The notes below the pieces were generated by a model that worked only from the letters and a program-made list of their open reading frames with translations, made no database searches and was not told the origin of the DNA. The position numbers and the translations under genes are program-made. Of a stretch of 64,000 nt of DNA, positions 25,716-36,801 are shown in pieces (position 1 is the stretch's first letter; every line of letters begins with the position of its first letter). The DNA lies in assembly GCF_900635815.1 (NCBI RefSeq), contig NZ_LR134173.1:278501-342500 (forward strand), in the 5' to 3' direction. Source of the DNA: Legionella cherrii (lineage in GTDB: Bacteria > Pseudomonadota > Gammaproteobacteria > Legionellales > Legionellaceae).

Positions 25716-27247
25716 TCAGGGTAATTTAAAATATGAGGTAACACATCGAATAAATCACTGGCCAATAATCCAGCGCCTCCCAATTCTTTGGCTACCTGGT
25801 CTCCTGCAACTGCATGCGCCCAAACACCACACTGCGCTGCATCAGCTAAAGAAAATCCTTGAGCACAAAGGCCTGCAATAATACCGCTTAATACATCACC
25901 CATGCCAGCGCTAGCCATTGCTGGATTACCCCGAGGACAAACAAAAGTATCTTTTTCAGCAGTTTGAATCACTGTGCCGGCACCTTTTAACACAACGACC
26001 CCACCATATTGTTGTTGGATGTTTGCTGCTGCTTGATATCTATCTTTCTGAATCAAATCAGTCGAACAAGACAACAGGCAAGCCGCTTCACCAGGATGGG
26101 GTGTTAAAATCCAATTATCATCCACTTGTGCATGCTCGGATAACAATCTTAATGCGGATGCATCGATAACCATAGGCAATTGTGACGTAATAGCAGTCAA
26201 AAATAGGTTAATCGCCCATTCACTCTCCCCTAGGCCAGGGCCAATAATACAGACTGAAGCACGGGCTAAAAGAGGCATTAACTCTTTAGCAGTTTTTACC
26301 CCGCACACCATTGCTTCTGGAATTAATGATAAGGCATTTTTTGCATGTTCAGGCCAAGTTGCGACAGTTACTGCGCCTGCACCAGTTCGCATCGCAGCTT
26401 TCGCGGCCAAACTAATCGCGCCAGGCATGCCTGGACCTCCGCCAATTATTAAAACATGGCCATAATTGCCCTTATGCGAATTTTTTTTACGTTCCGCAAG
26501 TGGTAAAGAGAGCGTGGCAGAGCTTAGAAGACGTGCAGCAGGAATGAGGTTGGACACACAGGGCTCAAGTTGTAACGAACAACAATGAATATCACCACAA
26601 TAATCTGGACCATCTGCAGTATACATCCCCACTTTCTGGGCAATGAACGTTATGGTCGTATTGGCTTTAACACAAAAGTTTTCAACCTTTCCTGTATCGG
26701 CATTAAGACCCGATGGAATATCTAGAGCTACAACAGGTAGCCCGCTGGCATTGATCTGATGGATCGCCGATGCAATAACTCCATGTACCGGTCCTCTCAG
26801 ACCAATCCCTAACAGGGCATCAATAATTAACTCGGCTTCACTATCTAAAGATTCATCCGCAGCTTGGCACTCAACCCCAGCATTGATTGCCATTAAAGCA
26901 GCATGTTGCGCGGCGAAAGGCAGATCAGCCACGGCCTTACATTGGTATATTGTGACCAGTATTCCATGTTCATGCGCTAACCGTGCAACCACATACCCAT
27001 CCCCTGCATTATTACCTGCGCCACAATATACGGCAATGTGGCGCACATGCGGATAAAGCTTTTTTATAAGTAAAAAAGCCTCGGCTCCCGCCCGTGACAT
27101 TAATTCATTTTCATCTAATTGAAACAAAGATGTTGCTTGTTGTTCACAAGATCTAATTTGTTCACAACGATAAAGGGAATTTGCTGGTATGGTCACCTTG
27201 TGCTCCAAATCCATTAAGACCTGTTTCATTGTACTGTCTTGGCTCAA
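25712..27247 (-). CDS. nnr: Bifunctional NAD(P)H-hydrate epimerase / dehydratase
   Basis: This enzyme repairs hydrated, inactive NAD(P)H. The N-terminal YjeF_N domain (residues about 20-220) carries the epimerase, with YCGAGNNAGDGYVVARLAHE and DIPSGLNADTG. The C-terminal YjeF_C domain is the ADP/ATP-dependent dehydratase, with IIGGGPGMPGAISLAA, TPHPGEAACLL and GMGDVLSGIIAGL. The 511-residue length fits the fused form. The frame has Met at positions 1, 7 and 12; the true start may be any of these. It overlaps tsaE by four bases. Confidence 0.94.
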   Translation of the reverse strand: MSQDSTMKQVLMDLEHKVTIPANSLYRCEQIRSCEQQATSLFQLDENELMSRAGAEAFLLIKKLYPHVRHIAVYCGAGNNAGDGYVVARLAHEHGILVTIYQCKAVADLPFAAQHAALMAINAGVECQAADESLDSEAELIIDALLGIGLRGPVHGVIASAIHQINASGLPVVALDIPSGLNADTGKVENFCVKANTTITFIAQKVGMYTADGPDYCGDIHCCSLQLEPCVSNLIPAARLLSSATLSLPLAERKKNSHKGNYGHVLIIGGGPGMPGAISLAAKAAMRTGAGAVTVATWPEHAKNALSLIPEAMVCGVKTAKELMPLLARASVCIIGPGLGESEWAINLFLTAITSQLPMVIDASALRLLSEHAQVDDNWILTPHPGEAACLLSCSTDLIQKDRYQAAANIQQQYGGVVVLKGAGTVIQTAEKDTFVCPRGNPAMASAGMGDVLSGIIAGLCAQGFSLADAAQCGVWAHAVAGDQVAKELGGAGLLASDLFDVLPHILNYPE

Positions 27248-27315
27248 GTTAGCAAAATGGGAACAGGACTTAGTTTGAACACGTTTCTTATATGTAGTCT
27301 AGGATGTAGTGTATA

Positions 27316-27372
27316 AAACCCAGGCATCAGAATTCCCGGGTTTCGGCTTTGCCTTCACCCAAGCTACGTCCA
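27316..27372. repeat. Short dispersed Legionella-type intergenic repeat
   Basis: On the reverse strand it reads GTAGCTTGGGTGAAGGC, then AAACCCGGG, a module I recall as frequent in Legionella intergenic DNA. The segment GCCTTCACCCAAGC (27351-27364) recurs exactly at 36866-36879. It has an internal inverted repeat (CCCAGG...and AACCC/GGGTTT). It lies between sspB and nnr. Confidence 0.5.
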
Positions 27373-27373
27373 T

Positions 27374-27787
27374 TTATTTGACTAATTTTAACGAAGGCTT
27401 ACTTTTAGAAGTAGTTGAGCCCTCAGATTCACCACTAGAAGCACCAGAAGCTGCTGGAGGCGGTTCTTCTTCATCTTCTATGGCAAAAGCGATACCTCTA
27501 CCATTCTCTTTCGCATAAATTTCTAATACCGCTCCAGGAGGAACAAAAATTTGCTCCGTTTTTCCTGAAAATCGTGCTGTAAAAATAATACGATCGTTCT
27601 CTAATAAAAGACCGCGAGTTGCTGCCGGAGAAATATTTAACACAATACGATCATGGCTCACATGCTCTTTGGGAACCTGAACCCCTGTATAGGCCGCATT
27701 AACCAGGATATATGGTGTCAATTCGTTATCTACTATCCAATCGTAGGCCGCACGAATTAAATAAGGTTTATTTGATGTCATTGTCAT
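27374..27787 (-). CDS. sspB: ClpXP protease adaptor SspB
   Basis: SspB tethers ssrA-tagged and other substrates to ClpXP. The 137-residue product has the folded substrate-binding domain (residues 1-105, YLIRAAYDWIVDNELTPYI, FSGKTEQIFVPP, AIYA-like IYAKENGRGIAF) and a flexible acidic linker. It ends in SLKLVK, matching the short C-terminal ClpX-binding peptide (RGGRPSLRVVK-like). The start may be the Met at 27781 (MTSNKPYL). It follows sspA by four bases in the usual petABC-sspAB arrangement. Confidence 0.94.
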   Translation of the reverse strand: MTMTSNKPYLIRAAYDWIVDNELTPYILVNAAYTGVQVPKEHVSHDRIVLNISPAATRGLLLENDRIIFTARFSGKTEQIFVPPGAVLEIYAKENGRGIAFAIEDEEEPPPAASGASSGESEGSTTSKSKPSLKLVK

Positions 27788-27791
27788 ATGT

Positions 27792-28412
27792 TTATGCCGC
27801 TCTTAATTGTCGCTCAGCATCAGTCAGACTTGCTTGAAACGATTCACGTTTGAACAAGCGCTGCATGTAAGCAATTATTCCTTTAAACCCTGGTGTAATT
27901 TCAATTCCCAATCGAGGCAAACGCCACAATAAAGGAGCTAATGCACAATCCAATAGAGAAAATTCATCACTCAAAAAATAAGGCTTATCTGCAAATACAG
28001 GATCAAGAGCGGTTAAGCTTTCAAATAAATTTGCTCTAGCCTGCTCTGCGTTATCATCCCTTAAAATACGGTTCATTAAATAATACCAATCATGTTCTAT
28101 TCTGTGCATCATTTTTCGTGTTTCAGCTCGTGCTACAGGATATACTGGTAATAAAGGCGGATGAGGAAAACGCTCATCTAAATATTCCATAATGATACGT
28201 GGCTCATAAAGTACAAGCTCTCTATCGATTAAAGTAGGAACAGTTCCGTAGGGATTAACTGATAAAAGATCAGCGCTGGGCTCAGCTTGTTTTGCAACAA
28301 GAATTTCTACATTCACCCCTTTTTCAGCCAACACAATCCGCACCTGATGACTATAGACATCATCCGTATCGGAAAATAAAGACATGATAGTGCGCTTCGC
28401 AACAATTGCCAT
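27792..28412 (-). CDS. sspA: Stringent starvation protein SspA
   Basis: SspA is a glutathione-S-transferase-fold protein that binds RNA polymerase and alters transcription under starvation and acid stress. It has an N-terminal thioredoxin-like domain (SLFSDTDDVYSHQVRIVLAEKG; NPYGTVPTLIDRELVLYEPRIIMEYLDE) and a helical C-terminal domain (FSLLDCALAPLLWRLPRLGI). I choose the ATG at 28412 (MAIVAKRT), giving 206 residues; another Met lies two codons earlier. sspB follows directly, and petC lies upstream with an 88-bp gap. Confidence 0.94.
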   Translation of the reverse strand: MAIVAKRTIMSLFSDTDDVYSHQVRIVLAEKGVNVEILVAKQAEPSADLLSVNPYGTVPTLIDRELVLYEPRIIMEYLDERFPHPPLLPVYPVARAETRKMMHRIEHDWYYLMNRILRDDNAEQARANLFESLTALDPVFADKPYFLSDEFSLLDCALAPLLWRLPRLGIEITPGFKGIIAYMQRLFKRESFQASLTDAERQLRAA

Positions 28413-28500
28413 GAGCAACTCCTATTTAATTCATAAAACCTAGCTAAAGGTAAAGTTCACACACAAAACTCGCACTTTACCACATTTTTACCTGTTTGGG

Positions 28501-29178
28501 TTACTTTATGCCGATTTTTCGCCAATAAACTGTTTTTAAACCCAGTGCAACAAGAAATAAAATAAATAAAAAACCTACGACAAAGAAACCCATGTGGTAG
28601 CGCAATGGTTGTACTGGCTCACCAACGTACGCAAGAAAAGTCACCAAATCGTCTAAATTAGTGTTAAATTGTTCCTCGGGTAATTCGTGGTTCATCGTTT
28701 CCAAAATATTTGGCATTGCAACATCAGGGACAAGTCGGTTATTGGTCCCAAAAGGTCGAGCATCATCTTTATAAAAACCATTGAGATAACCATACAGCCA
28801 ATCCGTACCTTTTTCTCGAGCAACTAAAGATAAATCCGGAGGTACGATGCCAAACCATTGTTTTGCATCTTCCGGGGGCAAAGCAATACGAATTGGATCA
28901 TTAATCGTTGCCTGGGTAAAAATCAGATTATTTTTTAATAAATCTTCATTAATTCGACCATTAAACTGGGTTAAGCCTAATCCTTTGGCCATATGATTAT
29001 AGCGTAAATATTTTAAAGAGTGGCAGCCAGAACAATAATTCATAAATAAACGAGCGCCTCTTTGCAAACTCTCCTTATCTTGGACATTAATATTGACGGG
29101 ATGCGCTAAAACAATTGGATTGACAAGCAAACCCGAAAACCATGCCAATAAGTATAAAATGCCTGCTTTTTTATGCAT
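28501..29178 (-). CDS. petC: Cytochrome bc1 complex, cytochrome c1 subunit
   Basis: Cytochrome c1 passes electrons from the Rieske protein to soluble cytochrome c. The 225-residue product has a signal peptide, the heme site CSGCH (about residues 50-54) followed by SLKYLRYNHMAKG, the PPDLSLVAREKG region, the Met-containing VAMPNI that should hold the axial ligand, and a single C-terminal anchor (GFFVVGFLFILFLVALGL). It starts within the petB stop codon region (one shared base), the last of petABC. Confidence 0.95.
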   Translation of the reverse strand: MHKKAGILYLLAWFSGLLVNPIVLAHPVNINVQDKESLQRGARLFMNYCSGCHSLKYLRYNHMAKGLGLTQFNGRINEDLLKNNLIFTQATINDPIRIALPPEDAKQWFGIVPPDLSLVAREKGTDWLYGYLNGFYKDDARPFGTNNRLVPDVAMPNILETMNHELPEEQFNTNLDDLVTFLAYVGEPVQPLRYHMGFFVVGFLFILFLVALGLKTVYWRKIGIK

Positions 29179-30392
29179 TATCGCCCTCCTATGCCTGCAG
29201 GCAATGGGCGTGATGATTCAATACGAGTATAAAAAGGCATCAAAATAAAATAAGCAAAATAGAGTCCCGTACAGACACGAGCCAAAAATAAACGCACTGG
29301 CGTTACTGGGATTGTTCCTAAATATCCCAACAGTACAAATGCGATGACGCATAGAAACAACATTGCTCGTGAATAGTTACCCTTATAACGCATTGAACGG
29401 ACTGGACTGCGATCAAGCCATGGTAAAAGGAACAGAACCAATAAAGCAAATCCCATACACATTACTCCTAATAATTTATCAGGGATAGCTCGCAGCATGG
29501 CGTAATAGGGAGACATATACCACATCGGAGCAATATGATCTGGGGTAATTAAAGGATTAGCGGGCGCAAAATTATTATGCTCTAAAAAATATCCCCCCAT
29601 TTCGGGAGCGAAAAACACTACAGCAAAAAACAGGCCGAGAAACGCAATGATCATCAATAAATCTTTCACAATGTAATAAGGATGAAAAGGAATTTTATCT
29701 AAAGGCTCGCCTTTTTCATCCAGTTGCTTTTTGATTTCAATTCCGTCTGGATTATTAGATCCTACCTTATGCAAGGCAACCACATGCAAAAAAACCAGCA
29801 TAAAGAGCAAAAAGGGAATTGCTATAACGTGTAAAGCGAAAAACCGTTGCAACGTAGCATTGCCAACAGTGTAATCGCCTCTTAACCACACAACAAGACT
29901 TTTACCGATATAGGGGATTGCACTTAACAACGAAGTGATTACTTGAGCCCCCCAATAGGACATTTGCCCCCAAGGCAATAAATAACCCAAAAAAGCACCA
30001 GCCAAAAGTAAAATATACAAAAACATCCCCAAAAGCCAAACTAATTCCCTTGGTCTTTGGTACGAACCATACAGTACCCCGCGAAACATATGTAAGTAGA
30101 TAACAATAAAAAATGCGGAAGCGCCGGTGGAATGCATGTAACGCAATAACCAACCGAAATTTACATCACGCATTATGTACTCTATGGAAGAAAAAGCCTG
30201 TTCTGCACTTGGGGTGTAAAACATGGTAAGCCATAAACCCGTAATAAATTGATTGACTAAAACGACAAGTGCTAATGAACCAAAAAAATAAAAAAAATTT
30301 AAATTTTTGGGAACATAATAGGCACTGAAATAATTTTTCCAAGTGCTCATCAGTGGAAAACGCTCATCAATCCAATTAAGGAGTTTATTCAT
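29178..30392 (-). CDS. petB: Cytochrome bc1 complex, cytochrome b subunit
   Basis: This is the polytopic heme-bearing subunit that contains the quinol oxidation and quinone reduction sites. The 404-residue product shows eight or so membrane helices, the heme-ligand His pairs (RYMHSTGASAFFIVIYLHMFRG and FALHVIAIPFLLFMLVFLHVVALH), the PEWY-like Qo loop (here APMWYMSPYYAMLRAIPDK, with PMWY instead of PEWY), and GQMSYWGAQVIT. It is preceded by an unusually long 191-bp spacer after petA and overlaps petC by one base. Confidence 0.95.
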   Translation of the reverse strand: MNKLLNWIDERFPLMSTWKNYFSAYYVPKNLNFFYFFGSLALVVLVNQFITGLWLTMFYTPSAEQAFSSIEYIMRDVNFGWLLRYMHSTGASAFFIVIYLHMFRGVLYGSYQRPRELVWLLGMFLYILLLAGAFLGYLLPWGQMSYWGAQVITSLLSAIPYIGKSLVVWLRGDYTVGNATLQRFFALHVIAIPFLLFMLVFLHVVALHKVGSNNPDGIEIKKQLDEKGEPLDKIPFHPYYIVKDLLMIIAFLGLFFAVVFFAPEMGGYFLEHNNFAPANPLITPDHIAPMWYMSPYYAMLRAIPDKLLGVMCMGFALLVLFLLPWLDRSPVRSMRYKGNYSRAMLFLCVIAFVLLGYLGTIPVTPVRLFLARVCTGLYFAYFILMPFYTRIESSRPLPAGIGGR

Positions 30393-30583
30393 TTACTCTA
30401 GCCTTTTTTATTACCTGTTGTTGGAGCCTGGCCTGTCGCCTTCTATCGGACATGGACACGCTCGGTCAATTGAGTCATGCTGAGGTATGCTTTTATGAAA
30501 AAAGAGCGCTACAGCGACTCATTCTCGTGCCCATGCCCAGTGCCTACCCTTACCCGATAACCATCACGCCCAGCACAAAAAAT
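30393..30583. other. Unexplained spacer between petA and petB
   Basis: petA and petB normally abut, but here 191 bp separate them. The stretch is GC-richer than most intergenic DNA in the window and has no convincing coding frame: the only open one runs opposite to the operon and into petA. A TAGAG at the end serves as the petB ribosome site. It may be an inserted repeat or an RNA element. Confidence 0.4.
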
Positions 30584-31195
30584 TTATGCCTTATCCTCGC
30601 CAATAACAAGAGTATGCTTATTGAGAAAATAGTAGGGCGGGACTTCTAAATTAATTGGTGCAGGAACATCCTTAAAAACTCTACCAGAAAGATCAAAAGT
30701 TGAGCCGTGGCAAGGACAAAAAAAGCCACCTGGCCAGTCAGGTCCTAAATCGCCTAGATTAGGTTTGTATTTAGGAGAACATCCCAGATGCGTGCAAATA
30801 CCTATAAGAACTAAATACTCAGGGTCAATGGATCGATGCTCGTTTTTCGCATAAGAGGGTTGTTGTTGGGTCAACGAATTCGGATCGCGTAACTTTGAAG
30901 AATCTGCAGTTAAACGTTGCAACATTTCCTGAGTTCGTCTAATTATCCATACGGGTTTACCACGCCATTCAACAACTGCCTGTTCACCTGGCTCCAATTT
31001 ACTTATATCTACCTGTACTGGAGCGCCTTCTGCTTGAGCTTTGGCACTGGGTAGCCAAGAAGCAACAAGGGGTGTTAAAGCGCAAAGAGCCCCTATGCCT
31101 CCCAATACACAAGTTGAGGTCAACAAAAATCGACGGCGATCTTCATCTACACGATCGCGTTTATCCTGCTCAGGGTCAATAATTTGATTTTCCAT
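30584..31195 (-). CDS. petA: Ubiquinol-cytochrome c reductase, Rieske iron-sulfur subunit
   Basis: This is the [2Fe-2S] subunit of the bc1 complex. The 203-residue protein has an N-terminal basic segment with RRRFL followed by a membrane anchor (LTSTCVLGGIGALCALTPLVASWL), resembling a Tat-type signal anchor with Arg-Arg. Both cluster motifs are intact: CTHLGCSP and CPCHGSTFD, each with two ligands plus the disulfide Cys. It is the first gene of petABC, downstream of rplM-rpsI. Confidence 0.96.
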   Translation of the reverse strand: MENQIIDPEQDKRDRVDEDRRRFLLTSTCVLGGIGALCALTPLVASWLPSAKAQAEGAPVQVDISKLEPGEQAVVEWRGKPVWIIRRTQEMLQRLTADSSKLRDPNSLTQQQPSYAKNEHRSIDPEYLVLIGICTHLGCSPKYKPNLGDLGPDWPGGFFCPCHGSTFDLSGRVFKDVPAPINLEVPPYYFLNKHTLVIGEDKA

Positions 31196-31370
31196 AGCTG
31201 ATATTTCTGTAGCCTTGGTGTGGTACCGTCATTAACGTTAATTAAATGTAGCTTCTCACTATGGGGAGAAGAGTGTCCGTCAGGGGAGGATGACGTCTAG
31301 AGTACAGCTAATGAACCTTTCCCCCTTGGCCCCACTGCCCTTAAGGCTAAATAGTAGTATAACAACGCCA

Positions 31371-31401
31371 AAGAAAAAACCCCGCATGTGCGGGGCTTTT
31401 T
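31371..31401 (-). terminator. Intrinsic terminator after rpsI
   Basis: The palindrome CCCCGCATGTGCGGGG (31380-31395) is flanked by an A-run on the left (T-run on the minus strand) and CTTTTT on the right, so it can stop transcription both ways. It lies 14 bases after the rpsI stop codon and separates rplM-rpsI from petA. Confidence 0.88.
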
Positions 31402-31414
31402 AACCAAAAAACGA

Positions 31415-31846
31415 TTAACGTTTTGAGTATTGAGTTGCACGACGTGCTTTGTGCAAGCCCACTTTCTTTCTTTCAACACGACGTGAATCACGAGTTAGCA
31501 AACCACGTGCACGAAGTTTTCTGCGAACAGAATTGGGATTTGGTTCAGCATCTTCTGCTAATCCTGTTTCATCATAAGCAACTAACGCTCTGGCAATACC
31601 TAAACGGACAGCGCCTGCCTGACCAGAAATTCCACCGCCAGAAACTGTAACGTACACATCAAACTTATTAACAAGATCAACGGTTTCTAATGGCTGCATA
31701 ACAACCATGCAAGAGGTTTCACGACAGAAATATTCTTGTAAAGTACGACCGTTTACTTTGATGTCGCCTTTGCCTGGACGTAGAAACACACGAGCTGTTG
31801 AACTTTTTCTACGACCAGTGCCGTAGTATTGCTTCATTTCAGCCAT
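31415..31846 (-). CDS. rpsI: 30S ribosomal protein S9
   Basis: This small-subunit protein's C-terminal tail contacts P-site tRNA. The 143-residue product has the conserved N-terminus [19 protein letters not shown], the centre [21 protein letters not shown] and the terminal [20 protein letters not shown] with the invariant final Lys-Arg. Starts at Met1 or Met4 are both possible. It follows rplM by five bases in the universal L13-S9 pair. Confidence 0.97.
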   Translation of the reverse strand: MAEMKQYYGTGRRKSSTARVFLRPGKGDIKVNGRTLQEYFCRETSCMVVMQPLETVDLVNKFDVYVTVSGGGISGQAGAVRLGIARALVAYDETGLAEDAEPNPNSVRRKLRARGLLTRDSRRVERKKVGLHKARRATQYSKR

Positions 31847-31851
31847 AATAC

Positions 31852-32286
31852 TTATTCCTCAATATCAAGTTGCTTGGGTTGCTGTGCAGTATGTGGATGC
31901 TCGTTACCTGCATATACTTTGAGCTTACGATACATCTCTCTACCTAAAGGATTTTTGGGTAACATGCCTTTAACAGCAAGTTCGATAATTCTAACAGGAT
32001 TTCTAGCCTGTAACTTTTCAAAACTATCTGATTTTATTCCACCAGGATATCCAGTGTGACGATAATACATCTTGTTAGTAAACTTACGGCCGGTCACAAT
32101 AACCTTTTCCGCATTGGTAACAACGATGTAATCGCCTGTATCAACATGAGGGGTATACTCAGCTTTATGCTTGCCACGTAAACGACGTGCAATCTCACTA
32201 GCTAAGCGACCCAAAACTTTATCACTGGCATCAACCACTAACCAGTCACGTTTGACTTCATGGCTTTTGGCACTAAATGTCTTCAT
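31852..32286 (-). CDS. rplM: 50S ribosomal protein L13
   Basis: This early-assembly protein of the large subunit begins [20 protein letters not shown] and has [17 protein letters not shown] and [23 protein letters not shown] choose the ATG at 32286, giving 144 residues as in the family. The open frame to 32328 adds 14 residues not seen in L13. rpsI follows. The promoter must lie in the 32290-32500 region, which is strongly AT-rich. Confidence 0.97.
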   Translation of the reverse strand: MKTFSAKSHEVKRDWLVVDASDKVLGRLASEIARRLRGKHKAEYTPHVDTGDYIVVTNAEKVIVTGRKFTNKMYYRHTGYPGGIKSDSFEKLQARNPVRIIELAVKGMLPKNPLGREMYRKLKVYAGNEHPHTAQQPKQLDIEE

Positions 32287-32506
32287 TAAATGAACTCCGA
32301 ACCGCCTAAATTGGTAATCTTCTATCATGGACGGGCGATTTTAACCAAAACAGAAACATCCTACAAGTAAAAAAGGATAAAAATTTATAAACAATTATTT
32401 AAATCCGCGTAAATATAACAAATTTCATACAAGAATCATAATTATTTTTGTTCTAATGCAGGTTGAGCCTTGGACTGATAAAAGTTCAATTAGGCATTCG
32501 CTTTAG

Positions 32507-32530
32507 AAAAAAGTTGGGCTAACGCCCAAC
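32507..32530 (-). terminator. Intrinsic terminator ending the thrS-to-ferredoxin gene run
   Basis: GTTGGGC (32513-32519) pairs with GCCCAAC (32524-32530) around TAAC. On the minus strand the stem is followed by TTTTTTC. It lies about 75 bases past the ferredoxin stop. The stem sequence belongs to a small hairpin family also seen at 50095 and 61907. Confidence 0.75.
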
Positions 32531-32605
32531 CCACATTTTATTAATTCTACACCGAGTTGTAATTAGAGTATCGTTGACACACCAGAGGCCAATCGAGCTT
32601 ATTAA

Positions 32606-32923
32606 TTATTCTTGATCAATCAACAATTGCTCAACAAGACCACCAGCAATTAAATGTTTTTCGATAATTTCATCAATATCGGCAAAAGATGCATAGGAGT
32701 ACCATACACCTTCAGGGTAAATTACGATGCAAGGGCCTGAGCTGCAACGCCCAAGACATCCTGATTTACTGACACGAATTTTACCTGGACCATGGATCTC
32801 TAATTCCAAAAGCCGCGATTTCATATAATCAAAAAAAGCTTCACCGCCCGTATTGGCGCAGCATTGTTTGCCTGCAGCCTTTTGGTTGGTGCATATAAGG
32901 ACATGTTTGTTGTAATAGGCCAA
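32606..32923 (-). CDS. Thioredoxin-like [2Fe-2S] ferredoxin
   Basis: This 105-residue protein belongs to the thioredoxin-fold [2Fe-2S] ferredoxins (Azotobacter FeSII / NuoE C-terminal type). It begins with a beta-strand and CTNQKAAGKQCC, followed by SGCLGRCSSGPCIVIYPEGVWY, providing the usual four Cys ligands. Electron-transfer partner is unknown. It starts four bases after ihfA ends and is the last gene of the pheS-pheT-ihfA run; a terminator follows. Confidence 0.85.
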   Translation of the reverse strand: MAYYNKHVLICTNQKAAGKQCCANTGGEAFFDYMKSRLLELEIHGPGKIRVSKSGCLGRCSSGPCIVIYPEGVWYSYASFADIDEIIEKHLIAGGLVEQLLIDQE

Positions 32924-32927
32924 TGAA

Positions 32928-33221
32928 TTATTTTCCTATAGACTCAATTTTTGTTTTTAATTTCAAACCCGGTTTAAAGGTTACCACTCTCCTGGCCACT
33001 ACAGGAATTTCTTCACCTGTTTTGGGGTTCCTGCCTGGTCTTTGTGGCTTATCCCTTAAAGTAAAATTACCAAAACCAGATAATTTTACATGATGTCCAT
33101 GTTCCAGTGCATGCCGCAGCTCTTCAAAAAAATTCTCGACCATTTCTTTTGATGCGGGTTTGGACAATTTTAATTCATCACTTAAGGTTTCTGCCATTAT
33201 TGCTTTGCTTAGTGCATTCAC
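32928..33221 (-). CDS. ihfA: Integration host factor subunit alpha
   Basis: IHF alpha pairs with IHF beta to bend DNA at specific sites. The 97-residue protein has the HU/IHF fold: [19 protein letters not shown], the signature [27 protein letters not shown] with the intercalating Pro arm, and [14 protein letters not shown]. It directly follows pheT (two-base gap), as in E. coli, which favours alpha over beta or HU. In Legionella, IHF is reported to control transmissive-phase genes. Confidence 0.95.
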   Translation of the reverse strand: MNALSKAIMAETLSDELKLSKPASKEMVENFFEELRHALEHGHHVKLSGFGNFTLRDKPQRPGRNPKTGEEIPVVARRVVTFKPGLKLKTKIESIGK

Positions 33222-33223
33222 GA

Positions 33224-35605
33224 TTATTCCCTCAATATGATTGAAAATTTATTTTCTAACGTATTGATTATAGCACTAATTAAAGAATTTATCTCGGCAT
33301 CAACCAATGTTCGACTTTCATCTTGCAAGGTCATAGCAACCGCAAGACTTTTCTTTCCTTTGGGTACACCCTCTCCTGTATATACATCAAATACATCAAA
33401 GGATTTTAGCCAATTTTCATTAATTGCTGCTCGGACAACCGCTTCAATCTGCATGACACTAACATCCGCGTCAACCAAGAATGATAAGTCGCGACGAATT
33501 TGGGGGTATTTGGAAATTGTTTTATAGCGTGGTTGCTCATGTCCACCTAATGCCGCTAAATTGATTTCAAACAGCAACACATCATTTTGTAAATCCAATG
33601 CATCAGTTAAACGTGGATGTAACATACCTATCCATCCTGCAGGTATTCCATTAATCTTGATTTGAGCTGATTGTCCAGGATGTAGCGCATCATGTGCGGC
33701 CGCAATGAATTCGACTTGCTGTAATTTGAGTGATGCAAATAAAGATTGCAGATCCCCTTTTAGATCAAAAAAATCAAAACAGCGAGTAGGTTCACTCCAA
33801 TTCACACTGCCTTGTTCCCCCATTAATAAGCCTGCAGCGCAAGGGCGCTCTACCAGTTGCCCTTTGTTCACATCAAAAACCACACCAATTTCAAAAAATT
33901 TTACGGCATGTTGTTGACGATGAACATTATAAATCATCGATGCAATCAAGCCTGGCCACATCCCAGCGCGCATTTGCGATAATTCTGAGGAAATCGGATT
34001 AAGTAACTGCATAAATTCTTTATGCGGATAAAGTTCGTGCTGTAACTCAGGGTCAACGAAGCTATAGCTGATCGCCTCATGATATCCTCTGCAGCTAAAC
34101 CATCGGGAAAGTTTGGTAGCTATTTCCTCGTTCCCACATGTTTTTCCTGCCTGCGCCAAAGTATAGGTAGGTTGTGCATGTAAATTATCATACCCATACA
34201 GGCGGATAATTTCTTCAACCAAATCTACATCCTGTTGAATATCAAAACGATGCGAAGGAATAACAACATCAAGGCAATTATTGTGTTCTTTTCCAATAAC
34301 AATGCCGAGTCCGCCTAATAAACTTTTCATTTCTTGCAATGAAATACTAAGGCCGGTTAATTTCTGTACTTTATCCGTATCAAAAGAAAAACTCACAATT
34401 CCAGGGATATGTTTTTGATCATAAGACTCAATAACTGGCCCAGCATCTCCACCTGCAATTGATAAAATTAATGCCGTAGCTCGTTCTAATGCTTTCATCT
34501 GCAAACCAGGATCAACCCCTCGCTCAAAACGCTGGGATGAATCGCTGAACAAACCAAACTTTCTTGCAATCCCCGCGATAACAATTGGATTAAAATAGGC
34601 GCTTTCTAAAAATACATTTTGTGTATGTGCTTGAACAGAACTCGCCTCTCCCCCCATAATCCCGGCCATCGCCAAAGGTTTTTCTTGGTCGGCAATCACT
34701 AATACTTTTTCATTTAGGGTTAACTTTTGACCATCAAGCAATTCTAATTGTTCTTGAGTACTGCTAAAACGCACGTTAATTTCACCGTTGACGGTGTCTA
34801 AATCAAAAGCGTGCATGGGTTGACCCAATTCGAGCATCACATAATTCATGACATCTACAATGGGATGCACAGTGCGTATACCACCTCGACGTAAACGTTC
34901 AATCATCCATAAGGGCGTTGTTGCTTGAGGATTTATATGTCGAATGACGCGGCCACAATAACGTGGACACGCTTCAGGATTTTTCAATTGTATAGGTAAT
35001 ACATCATCAATACTTGGGGTCACCTTAGGAATAGATTGTTCCAATAAGGGTAATTTGTTCAATACCGCGACCTCACGGGCGATGCCTAAGACACTAAAAC
35101 AATCGGCACGATTGGGGGTTAAATCAATATCGAAAATATGATCATCAAGGGTTAAATATTCGCGTAAATCCATCCCTACCGGAGCATCACTCTCTAATTC
35201 CATGATGCCTTCAGAGTGCTCAGCCATGCCTAGTTCGCTCACAGAACAAAGCATTCCTTGTGATAGTTCGCCGCGTAATTTAGATTCTTTGATATTAAAA
35301 CCACCTGGTAAACGCGCTCCCACCATCGCTAACGCCACCTTTAAACCGGCTCTAACGTTAGAAGCACCACAAACAATTTGCAAAGGTTTGTCTGTGTTTG
35401 CATTCACTTCACATACAGTCAATTTATCTGCATTTGGATGAGGTTTGGTACTAAGAACTTCGGCCACAATGACATGAGTAAACTCTCCTGCTACGGGACT
35501 TACTGCATCAACTTCCAGGCCAGCCATGGTCAGTTGATGTGCTAATTCTTGTTCAGTTAATGAGAAATTTACCCATTCACGTAACCATAATTTACTTAAT
35601 TTCAT
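33224..35605 (-). CDS. pheT: Phenylalanine-tRNA ligase beta subunit
   Basis: This is the large subunit of the alpha2-beta2 enzyme. The 793-residue product has the N-terminal EMAP-like tRNA-binding domain ([23 protein letters not shown]), the B3/B4 editing region, B5 domains, and a C-terminal ferredoxin-fold anticodon-binding domain ([19 protein letters not shown]). Length is typical. It follows pheS after 109 bp and runs into ihfA with a two-base gap. Confidence 0.97.
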   Translation of the reverse strand: MKLSKLWLREWVNFSLTEQELAHQLTMAGLEVDAVSPVAGEFTHVIVAEVLSTKPHPNADKLTVCEVNANTDKPLQIVCGASNVRAGLKVALAMVGARLPGGFNIKESKLRGELSQGMLCSVSELGMAEHSEGIMELESDAPVGMDLREYLTLDDHIFDIDLTPNRADCFSVLGIAREVAVLNKLPLLEQSIPKVTPSIDDVLPIQLKNPEACPRYCGRVIRHINPQATTPLWMIERLRRGGIRTVHPIVDVMNYVMLELGQPMHAFDLDTVNGEINVRFSSTQEQLELLDGQKLTLNEKVLVIADQEKPLAMAGIMGGEASSVQAHTQNVFLESAYFNPIVIAGIARKFGLFSDSSQRFERGVDPGLQMKALERATALILSIAGGDAGPVIESYDQKHIPGIVSFSFDTDKVQKLTGLSISLQEMKSLLGGLGIVIGKEHNNCLDVVIPSHRFDIQQDVDLVEEIIRLYGYDNLHAQPTYTLAQAGKTCGNEEIATKLSRWFSCRGYHEAISYSFVDPELQHELYPHKEFMQLLNPISSELSQMRAGMWPGLIASMIYNVHRQQHAVKFFEIGVVFDVNKGQLVERPCAAGLLMGEQGSVNWSEPTRCFDFFDLKGDLQSLFASLKLQQVEFIAAAHDALHPGQSAQIKINGIPAGWIGMLHPRLTDALDLQNDVLLFEINLAALGGHEQPRYKTISKYPQIRRDLSFLVDADVSVMQIEAVVRAAINENWLKSFDVFDVYTGEGVPKGKKSLAVAMTLQDESRTLVDAEINSLISAIINTLENKFSIILRE

Positions 35606-35714
35606 TTATAGTCCTTACCACCTGATTAAACTTTTATTGCCCAGTAGGCATCTTTATCATCGTATTTCTATTGGGCTTTAATATTAAAAATAATAGGCCG
35701 ACAGCGTACGTCTC

Positions 35715-36776
<1,062 letters not shown>

Positions 36777-36801
36777 TCATCTTTATTTAGTATTCTTAGA
36801 A

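Noticed and set aside
30452..30649. 65-codon plus-strand frame between petA and petB
   Set aside because: It runs opposite to the operon, enters the petA coding region and has no family features.
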